From Sorangium cellulosum So ce56 (GTDB lineage: Bacteria; Myxococcota_A; Polyangia; Polyangiales; Polyangiaceae): a stretch of DNA of 64,000 nt. Positions 1 through 6,268 of this stretch are shown here, in pieces. Where the stretch lies: positions 2,294,001 through 2,358,000 of the forward strand of contig NC_010162.1 of assembly GCF_000067165.1 (NCBI RefSeq). Direction: 5' to 3'. The notes beneath the pieces are model-generated. The model did not search any database. It was not told the origin of the DNA and worked only from the letters and a program-made list of their open reading frames with translations. Each line of letters opens with the position of its first letter. Position 1 is the stretch's first letter. Both the position numbers and the translations under genes were made by a program.

Positions 1-740
1 GCGGCGCGCAGCCCTCGGCGCAGACGAGCGACGCGCGGTCGCTCGCGGAATATGATCTCGCGCGCGACGCGTTCCAGCGCGGCCGCCTGCGCGAGGCGCT
101 GGCGCACGTCGAGCAGGCGCTCTCGCACGACGAGGACAACGCCGAGGCGTCCTATCTCGGCGCCTTGATCCTGCTCGGCTTCTGCGCGGGTGATGCGCAG
201 TCCAGCGACTGCCGCTTCGACAGCGCCGAGAAGATGGCGCGGCGGGCCCTCGAGGCGAACCCGGAGATGCGGGACGCGAAGAACGCGCTGGGCGTCATCC
301 TCGTGCATCAGCGGCGCTACGACGAGGCGATCGCGGTGCTCAAGCCGCTGACCGAGGACATCCTGTACGCCTCACCGGAGAAGTCGTGGGGCAACCTGGG
401 CTGGGCGTACCTGCTCAAGGGCAGGAACGACGAGGCGATCGACGCGCTACGCCGCGCGGTTGCCGCGCAGCCGCTCTTCTGCGTGGGGCAGTACCGGCTC
501 GGCCTCGCCTACGAGAAGCGAGGCGAGCTCGATCTGGCGCGCGAGGCCCTGACGAGGGCGGTCGAGACCGACCAGCCGGAGTGCACGCGGCTGCAGGACG
601 CGTTCGACGCGCGCGCCCGCATCGCCGAGAAGAGGGGGCTCGTGGACGACGCGCGCGCCGATCTCGAGCGGTGCCGGGAGATCAACGCGACGACGGCCGT
701 GGGGCAGCGCTGCGCTGCACAGTTACAGACGTTGCAATAG
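1..740 (+). CDS. tgl: Tgl-like TPR lipoprotein (type IV pilus secretin pilotin), 5' truncated
   Basis: The reading frame is open from base 3, so the true start and any lipoprotein signal lie before the window. About 245 residues are visible, made of tetratricopeptide repeats (alternating short helices with the A-x3-G/A pattern). The segments SDCRFDSAEKMARRAL, NLGWAYLLKG, PLFCVGQYRLGLAYEKRGEL and a Cys-containing C-terminus match what I recall of Myxococcus Tgl. Tgl is an outer-membrane TPR lipoprotein that promotes assembly of the PilQ secretin for type IV pili and social motility. The family match is from memory of the pattern. The downstream RodZ-like gene fits the same myxobacterial neighbourhood. 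The alternative is a generic TPR lipoprotein such as PilF. Confidence 0.8.
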   Translation, partial: GAQPSAQTSDARSLAEYDLARDAFQRGRLREALAHVEQALSHDEDNAEASYLGALILLGFCAGDAQSSDCRFDSAEKMARRALEANPEMRDAKNALGVILVHQRRYDEAIAVLKPLTEDILYASPEKSWGNLGWAYLLKGRNDEAIDALRRAVAAQPLFCVGQYRLGLAYEKRGELDLAREALTRAVETDQPECTRLQDAFDARARIAEKRGLVDDARADLERCREINATTAVGQRCAAQLQTLQ

Positions 741-848
741 GGCCTCGGCGCGCCGCTCTACGAGAAGTACAGAGGGGTGCGCTAGGGGGTTGAGCAACGG
801 TTCTCAGGGTGAGTAGAGTGACGACCGAATGACGATGGGTGGAATGGG

Positions 849-1283
849 ATGGAGTCGATCGGACGCTACCTGAGACGCACGCGTGAGGCCCGAGCCATGA
901 GCGTGGAGGAAGTCGCCCGCGCCACGCGCATCCCGGTGATCTCCATCGAGCGAATCGAGGCAGATCATTTCGACGACCTGCCCGGCGAGGTGTTCGTTCG
1001 GGGGTTCTTGAAGGCGTATGCTCGCGCGGTCTCGCTCCCGATGGAGGAGGTGTTGGCCCGATACACGGCGAGCCGCCGGATCGCGCTGGTGACACCGCTG
1101 CCCATCGCGGCGCCCGCGCGCCGCACCCAGAGCAGGCGCTTCGGGGTCGCGATCGCGTTCGTGTTGCTGCTCATCCTCTTCACGCTGGCGCTCAGCATCG
1201 TGCTCAGGCCCCGCGGCCACGACATGCCGCCGGAGCTGTCGGAGGGCACGCTCGCGAGGGCTCGTACCTCCCTCTCGGCCTGA
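849..1283 (+). CDS. RodZ-type helix-turn-helix membrane protein (short)
   Basis: A 144-residue protein. Residues 1-75 form a Cro/RodZ-type HTH domain: GRYLRRTREARAMSVEEVA, then ARATRIPVISIERIEADHFD, then LPGEVFVRGFLKAYARAV, the hallmark order of the HTH_25 family. Residues 98-119 are one hydrophobic membrane segment, followed by only ~25 residues. RodZ couples MreB to the envelope, but E. coli RodZ is more than twice as long; this copy lacks the long periplasmic part. It lies about 110 bp after the Tgl-like gene in the same direction. Function in cell shape or motility is inferred. A DNA-binding regulator anchored in the membrane is the alternative. Confidence 0.8.
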   Translation: MESIGRYLRRTREARAMSVEEVARATRIPVISIERIEADHFDDLPGEVFVRGFLKAYARAVSLPMEEVLARYTASRRIALVTPLPIAAPARRTQSRRFGVAIAFVLLLILFTLALSIVLRPRGHDMPPELSEGTLARARTSLSA

Positions 1284-1342
1284 GGGCCAAATTTTCGCCG
1301 GGCGCTCGCGCGCGGTTCGCGCCATAACCGCCGGTACCTGCC

Positions 1343-2062
1343 ATGCCTCGATCGGTTCGCCCGCGGACGGAGCGCCTCCGGACCGGGGCGCTCCTGGTCC
1401 GGCGTGTACCTTTCGGTGAAGCCGACCTCCTGGTCGGGCTCTTCACCGAGCAGGGGGGGCTCATCTCTGCCACGGCGCGCGGCGCGCGCCGCTCGGCCAA
1501 GCGCTTCCCGGCGCTCGAGCCGATGCACCTGCTCCGCGTGACCCTGGAGATCCGTCCGGGCGCGGAGCTCGCCCAGCTCACGGAAGCGGCGATCGAGCGC
1601 CCGCGCCTGCGCCTCGCGGCGGATCTCGGGCGCCTCGAGGTGGCCGGGCGCGCGCTGCGCTGGGTGCGGGAGATCGCGCCGGCGCACACCGCCGAGCAGG
1701 CGGCGTGGAGCGAGCTGAACCAGCTGCTCGACCGCCTCGACGAGGTGTCCACGCCTCCTCCCCAGGCGCTGCTCGCGGAGACAGGCCTGCGCCTGCTCGT
1801 CGCCTTCGGCTGGGGCCTCGAGCTCACGCAGTGCGTCCGTTGCGGGCGCGCCTGCGACACGACGCAGTCGGCCTGTGCCGACCCGGCGCGCGGCGGCCTC
1901 GTCTGCCGGGCCTGCGGCGGCGGACCCGTCGTGCTGCGGCCGGAGCCGAGGGAGCGGCTGCTGGCAGCGATGCTCGGCGGCGCGCCGATCCCGGAAGAGG
2001 ACGTCCCGCTCGCGCTCGACCTCGTCGAGGGCGCGCTCACCGCGCACGCGAGCGGGAACTAG
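1343..2062 (+). CDS. recO: DNA repair protein RecO
   Basis: 239 residues, the usual RecO length. The N-terminal OB-fold is recognisable (GALLVRRVPFGEADLLVGLF, then TARGARRSAKRFPALEP), followed by the helical domain. A four-Cys zinc-binding knuckle sits near residues 165-195 (CVRCGRAC then CADPARGGLVCRACGG). RecO loads RecA onto SSB-coated single strands with RecR in the RecF pathway of gap repair. It follows the HTH gene by about 60 bp in the same orientation and converges on the metallophosphoesterase gene, with a large hairpin between them. Confidence 0.93.
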   Translation: MPRSVRPRTERLRTGALLVRRVPFGEADLLVGLFTEQGGLISATARGARRSAKRFPALEPMHLLRVTLEIRPGAELAQLTEAAIERPRLRLAADLGRLEVAGRALRWVREIAPAHTAEQAAWSELNQLLDRLDEVSTPPPQALLAETGLRLLVAFGWGLELTQCVRCGRACDTTQSACADPARGGLVCRACGGGPVVLRPEPRERLLAAMLGGAPIPEEDVPLALDLVEGALTAHASGN

Positions 2063-2086
2063 AGCGGCGGGCACCCGCTTCGGATA

Positions 2087-2161
2087 CGGGCCCATCTCGA
2101 CGTTTTCGGTGCTCAGCGCACTGGAGTGCGCTTGCGCGCCGAAAACGCCGATCTGGGCCCG
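2087..2161. repeat. Large imperfect palindrome between convergent genes (terminator or repeat remnant)
   Basis: Two arms, 2087-2120 and 2127-2161, are near reverse complements around a 6-base loop. Both contain CGGGCCCA at the outer end and CGTTTTCGG in the middle. The arms are ~34 bases, longer than an ordinary intrinsic terminator. The element sits between the recO stop and the stop of the opposing metallophosphoesterase gene, so it could end transcription both ways. There is no T-tract right after it on the + strand. A degenerate REP/MITE-like copy is equally possible. Confidence 0.7.
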
Positions 2162-2256
2162 TCTCCTGTGCGGGTGACCGCCGCTCGGCGGCGCTTCGAG
2201 CAAGGCAAGAAGAAGGAGAAGGGGAAACCGTCAGTCTTGCGGCTTCGGGGTCGGAG

Positions 2257-3429
2257 TCACGCCACGGCTCGCCAGAAGCGGGTCATCGCGCGCGGTGCTT
2301 CGGGCGGCCCCTCGATCTCCACGTAGGGCCGGCCTGGCGCGGCGCGAGGGAACGAGAAGCTCCCGGTGTTCGCGTAGCCGTCGCCGAGCGCCTCGCGGTG
2401 CGTGTGGCCGAAGACGACCAGCTTCGCGCCGGTCGCCCTCGCGACACGGCCGGCGCTCTCGGCCAGGCGCTCGGCGACCGTGCCGGCGTAGCGGTTGTGC
2501 CCGCTCGCCCAGCTCGCGCCCATCAGCAGCGCGCCGAGCCCGAGCGCCGCGGCGCCGGTCCCCCGCGCGCCGAGCCCGAGCGCCGCGATCCCGGCGCCCA
2601 TCGACAGCGTCGCGATCACGCGATCGAAGTACAGCCGCGTGAACGTGCGCGCCGCGCTCTCCAGGGTCGGCGTGGCCCCGAGCCCGACGAGCGCGTCGGC
2701 CATCGCGCGCGGCACCCCGAGCTCGTGCGCGAAGCGCTCCATGGCCGCGGCGCCCACCGTGGCCTCGCCTCCCGCGCGGTAGAGCGGTCCGCTCTTCAAC
2801 ATCGCGCCGAGCGCCGCGTGGAAGTAGCGGTAGATGACGTAGGGCGCGCGAGGGCCGTACCAGGTGAACGCCGACAGGAACAAGCTGAGCGGCGTCTGAT
2901 CGTTCGCCTGCAGATAGCGGTGCGCGCCGGTCGGCGCGATGAACTCCTCGACGAAGTGAACGCCGAGGCTGCGCTCGCCGACCACGAGCGGGTGAGCCGG
3001 GGCGTTGTCCGGATCGTACAGGTGGCCGTGCTCCAGATGGATCGCCCCCTCTCGGAAGAACCAGGGCGTCGTGCGGATCCGCGACCGGGGCTCGCCGGTC
3101 ACCTCGAGCGCCTCCGCCAGCGCCACGGGGAAGTCGGGCGCCCCGACCTCGGCGTCGTGATTGCCACCCGCCAGCCAGAGCTCGCCGCCGCGGTCGAGGT
3201 GCTCGGCGAGCGCCGCCCGCGCGGTCGGGTGCGCGAGCAGCGCCTCGCGCAGCGCACGCGGCCGGGGCATCCAGGGCGACTCGGAGGAGAGATCGAACAG
3301 ATCGCCCGCGACCACGATGCGTGCCCCCCGGTGGGCCTCCACGAACCGGGCAAGATCGGCGGTCACGTCGCGCGGCGTCTGGCGCACGAGATGGAGATCG
3401 GCGAGCACGACCGTGCGGCGCTGCGTCAT
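2257..3429 (-). CDS. Calcineurin-like metallophosphoesterase
   Basis: 390 residues carrying all five metal-binding blocks of the calcineurin-like phosphoesterases: ADLHL (D11, H13), GDLFD (42-46), GNHD (89-92), EHGH (133-136) and GHTH (341-344). The order recalls UDP-2,3-diacylglucosamine hydrolase (LpxH/LpxI-type), but the protein is ~150 residues longer. The insertion (about 160-335) includes a Gly/Ala-rich hydrophobic stretch (275-308) that could form a membrane hairpin. The substrate cannot be told from sequence. It is convergent with recO, and no obvious operon partner is visible. Confidence 0.85.
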   Translation of the reverse strand: MTQRRTVVLADLHLVRQTPRDVTADLARFVEAHRGARIVVAGDLFDLSSESPWMPRPRALREALLAHPTARAALAEHLDRGGELWLAGGNHDAEVGAPDFPVALAEALEVTGEPRSRIRTTPWFFREGAIHLEHGHLYDPDNAPAHPLVVGERSLGVHFVEEFIAPTGAHRYLQANDQTPLSLFLSAFTWYGPRAPYVIYRYFHAALGAMLKSGPLYRAGGEATVGAAAMERFAHELGVPRAMADALVGLGATPTLESAARTFTRLYFDRVIATLSMGAGIAALGLGARGTGAAALGLGALLMGASWASGHNRYAGTVAERLAESAGRVARATGAKLVVFGHTHREALGDGYANTGSFSFPRAAPGRPYVEIEGPPEAPRAMTRFWRAVA

Positions 3430-3592
3430 AACCTTCCTTATCCATCACGTCCGTCCGGGCGCTGCAACTCGCCGCCAGCCGCGCGATCTCGGCTGGTGGC
3501 CATGTGGAGGAGGGCCGCCCACCGGGCTCAGCGCTCGTCTGTCGCATCCGTGACGGTCGCGTCGCGGCCCGATGTCGCCGCCGGGACGCGGC

Positions 3593-3632
3593 GCTTCATC
3601 GCTTCATCGCTTCATCGCTTCATCGCTTCATC
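3593..3632 (+). repeat. Octamer tandem repeat (GCTTCATC x5)
   Basis: Five perfect, contiguous copies of GCTTCATC lie 59-98 bases before the start chosen for the NTF2-like gene. Eight is not a multiple of three, so the array is unlikely to be coding. Such arrays change length by replication slippage. Confidence 0.9.
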
Positions 3633-3690
3633 ACCGTTACCGTTGCCGCGCGGCCCTGGCACGGGCTCGACGCCTGCGCCGCTGCGTCCC

Positions 3691-4122
3691 ATGCAAGCGG
3701 GCATGGAAGGCTCGGCGCGGACGCGACCCTCGGCCCAGCGGGCGAACGGTGGACTGCTCGCAGAGATCACCCGTGCCCTGACGGGCAAGGACATCGAGGC
3801 CCTCTCCCGGATCTACGCGGAGGACGCCGTGATCGAGGAGGTGAGCAGCCGCGATCCGCCGGCCCACCCCAGCGTCACCAGCGGGAGGCACGCGATCCTG
3901 GAGCGGCTCAAGAGCGACCTCTTTCGCGATCCGATCTCGGGCTGGGAGCGCCAGCTCGACTCGATGGAGATCCTGGACGGAATCGAGACCGACGAGGGGC
4001 TGGCGTACACGGAGGTGCGCGTCTATGTGGCCGGCGATCGTGTCGTCGCGCAGCACCTGGCCCGCAAAAAGAACGGACTCATCGGCCACGATCGTGTCGT
4101 CGTCGCCTGGGACGCGGACTGA
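3691..4122 (+). CDS. NTF2-like (SnoaL-type) small protein
   Basis: About 143 residues from ATG 3691; a second in-frame ATG lies four codons on. The core reads as a cone-shaped NTF2 fold: LLAEITRALTGKDIEALSRI, YAEDAVIEEVSS, then HAILERLKSDLF and strands EVRVYVAGDRVVAQHLA. Such domains serve as small-molecule isomerases, hydrolases or polyketide cyclases, and often simply bind ligands. No catalytic residue can be assigned. The start is uncertain because no Shine-Dalgarno sequence is evident. The preceding ~260 bases hold the octamer array. Confidence 0.6.
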   Translation: MQAGMEGSARTRPSAQRANGGLLAEITRALTGKDIEALSRIYAEDAVIEEVSSRDPPAHPSVTSGRHAILERLKSDLFRDPISGWERQLDSMEILDGIETDEGLAYTEVRVYVAGDRVVAQHLARKKNGLIGHDRVVVAWDAD

Positions 4123-4162
4123 GCCAGCGCCAGCGAGCGGCGGCCCTCACGCGCCTGCGAGG

Positions 4163-4262
4163 GCTGCGCTGCTCGCGCGGCGCCGATGCTGCGCTGCTCG
4201 CGCGGCGCCGACGCTGCGCTGCTCGCGTGGCGCCGATGCTGCGCTGCTCGCGCGGCGCCGAT
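4163..4262 (+). repeat. 25-bp tandem repeat x4 abutting the hemH start
   Basis: Four contiguous 25-bp units (4163, 4188, 4213, 4238) differ at only two or three positions. Each begins GCTGCGCTGCTCGCGCGGCG. The array ends 13 bases before the GTG of the ferrochelatase gene, so it makes up that gene's 5' leader. Unit length is not divisible by three. Confidence 0.9.
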
Positions 4263-4275
4263 GTAGAGTAACGCC

Positions 4276-5178
4276 GTGACCACCGCCGTCCTCCTCAGCT
4301 GCCACGGCACCGTCGAGCGGCTCGACGATCTGCCCGCATTCGTCACCAACATCCGCCGCGGCAGGCCGGCCCCGCCGGAGGTGATCGACGAGGTCCGCCG
4401 CCGCTTCCAGGCGATCGGCGGCTCGCCGCTCATGCGCATCACGCAGGCCCAGGCGGACGCGCTCGCCGCGAGGCTCGGTCTCCCGGTCGCCATCGCCGGG
4501 CGCCTCTGGCACCCGTACCCGGCCGAGGTGCTCGGCGCGCTCCACCGCAGCGGCGTGAGGCGCGTCGTCTCGCTGCCGCTCGCGCCGCAGTCCGTCGACG
4601 TCTACCACGCCGTCGTCCGCGACGCGGCCGCCGAGCAGGGTGGCATGGAGGTCCGGTGCGTGCCCGCGTGGGGGCTCGAGCCGGCGCTGATCGACGCCTT
4701 CGTCGAGGTGATCGACGAGGCGCTCGCGCGCATCCCCGAGGAGGGCCGGGCGAAGGTGGCGGTGATCCTCTCGGCCCACAGCCTCCCGCAGCGGATCATC
4801 GCCGCCGGAGATCCGTACGAGCGCCAGTTCCGCGCGATGGCCGCCGAGGTGGAGCGCCGCATCGCCGCCCGCGGGAACCCGGTGCTCGTCGCCTTCCAGA
4901 GCCAGGGCATGACCGGCGACGCGTGGCTCGGTCCGGATCTGCGGTCGACGTTCGACGGCCTCGTCGCGCGCAGCGTGCGGGAGGCGCTGATCGCGCCGAT
5001 CGGCTTCGTCGCGGATCACGTCGAGACCCTCTACGATCTCGACGTGGAGGCGCAGGTCTTCGCCCGTGAGGCGGGCCTCGCGCGGCTCTCCCGGGCGCCG
5101 GCCGTGAACACGCGGCCGCGCTTCATCGACGCCCTGGAGGCGCTCGTCCGGCGCGAGCTCGCGCAGGCCGCGCCGTAG
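4276..5178 (+). CDS. hemH: Ferrochelatase
   Basis: 300 residues from a GTG start. Ferrochelatase landmarks are clear: LSAHSLP at 165-171 with the metal-handling His168, and the signature GFVADHVETLYDLD at 243-256 with Glu250. The enzyme inserts Fe2+ into protoporphyrin IX (or coproporphyrin III) to finish haem. The N-terminus (AVLLSCHGTVERLDDLPAFV) is typical. No good ribosome-binding site precedes the GTG; the leader is a 25-bp tandem repeat. It converges on the SDR gene with a 16-base gap. Confidence 0.9.
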   Translation: MTTAVLLSCHGTVERLDDLPAFVTNIRRGRPAPPEVIDEVRRRFQAIGGSPLMRITQAQADALAARLGLPVAIAGRLWHPYPAEVLGALHRSGVRRVVSLPLAPQSVDVYHAVVRDAAAEQGGMEVRCVPAWGLEPALIDAFVEVIDEALARIPEEGRAKVAVILSAHSLPQRIIAAGDPYERQFRAMAAEVERRIAARGNPVLVAFQSQGMTGDAWLGPDLRSTFDGLVARSVREALIAPIGFVADHVETLYDLDVEAQVFAREAGLARLSRAPAVNTRPRFIDALEALVRRELAQAAP

Positions 5179-5194
5179 GCGGCGCCGCGCCGGC

Positions 5195-6010
5195 TCAGCG
5201 CTCGCTGATGCGGCGCTTGCGCGGGAGCCTCGATACGCTCGCGCGGAGGAGCCCCGGGGCGTGCCTCGAGAGCGACACCCCGAGCTTGCCGTGGGCGGTG
5301 ACGATCACCTCGGCGCGCCGCGCGATGATGCCGTCCATGATCTGTCGCGCCGCCGTCTGCGCCGGCATGACGAGCCAGCGCGGCACGGGATCCGGGGCGC
5401 CCTCGTGCAGGTTGCCCGCGTTGTCGATCCGGCGGATCTCGCTCGCCACGTACCCCGGCGCGACGTGCGTGACCGCGACGCCCTCGGCGTGGAGCTCCGC
5501 GCGCAGCGTCTCGGCGAGGGCGCGCACTGCGAACTTGCTCATCGTGTAGGCGCCCACCGCGGGGACCGCGAGGTAGCCGAGGACGCTGCCGACGAGCGCG
5601 ACGCCGCCGCGCGATCGCTTGAGCTCCGGCAGCGCGGCCTTCACGGTGCGCAGCGCGCCGAACACGTTGGTCTCGAACTGCCGGCGGAAATCGTCGAGCG
5701 CGAGCTGCTCGACGCGCCCCGCCACGCTGAACCCGGCGTTCGCGACGGCGATGTCGAGCCGCCCGAACGCCTCGCTCGCCTGCGCGACGGCGCGCTCCAC
5801 GTCGCCGTCGCGCGTGACGTCGCACGGGGTCGCGAGCGCCTCGCCGCCGGACCGCCGGATCTCCGTCGCGAGCGCCTCGATCCGCTGGGCCCGCCGCGCC
5901 GCGAGGACGACCCGGCCGCCACGCCGGGCGACCTCCCGGGCGAGGGCCTCGCCGATCCCCGACGACGCGCCCGTGATGAGAACGACCCGCCCGGCGAGCT
6001 TGCTTGCCAT
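5195..6010 (-). CDS. Short-chain dehydrogenase/reductase
   Basis: 271 residues from ATG at 6010; longer upstream starts add Arg-rich sequence outside the fold. A classical SDR: TGASSGIG at 13-20 binds NAD(P), NAG at 91-93, catalytic Ser142 and the Tyr155-x3-Lys159 pair (YTMSK). The C-terminal segment (PGYVASEI) matches classical SDRs. The basic residue pattern after the second strand (AARRAQR) suggests NADP(H) preference. The substrate is unknown. It converges on hemH and diverges from the TPR/gluzincin gene. Confidence 0.88.
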   Translation of the reverse strand: MASKLAGRVVLITGASSGIGEALAREVARRGGRVVLAARRAQRIEALATEIRRSGGEALATPCDVTRDGDVERAVAQASEAFGRLDIAVANAGFSVAGRVEQLALDDFRRQFETNVFGALRTVKAALPELKRSRGGVALVGSVLGYLAVPAVGAYTMSKFAVRALAETLRAELHAEGVAVTHVAPGYVASEIRRIDNAGNLHEGAPDPVPRWLVMPAQTAARQIMDGIIARRAEVIVTAHGKLGVSLSRHAPGLLRASVSRLPRKRRISER

Positions 6011-6145
6011 GGACGCCCGCATACCACGATCGCGGGAGCGCGCGCCCTGGCGCGCCCGCGCGCGCTCGCTCATGCTCGGCCTTTCGCCGTTCGGTCGCAC
6101 CGGTGGTGTCGGTTACGATGGCCTGACCCGGCTCGACCGGGCGCC

Positions 6146-6213
6146 GCGTCTCAGCGTCTCAGCGTAGGTTTGCGTTCGTCTTGCGTAGGTTTGCGTAGGT
6201 TTGCGTTCGTCTT
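6146..6213 (+). repeat. Composite short tandem repeats in a divergent promoter region
   Basis: GCGTCTCA is repeated twice (6146-6161). A 21-bp unit beginning GCGTAGGTTT and ending TTCGTCTT then appears at 6162-6182 and 6193-6213, separated by an extra GCGTAGGTTT. The array lies between the divergent SDR and TPR/gluzincin genes, where both promoters must be. Confidence 0.8.
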
Positions 6214-6268
6214 GCGTGCGGTCGTGCACGATTGACGAACGGTCGCGCACGGTTGCGCACGGGGTGAC

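Noticed and set aside
1705..3690. Long + strand extension ahead of the NTF2-like gene
   Set aside because: It runs through recO and antisense to the phosphoesterase; only the last ~143 residues look like a protein.
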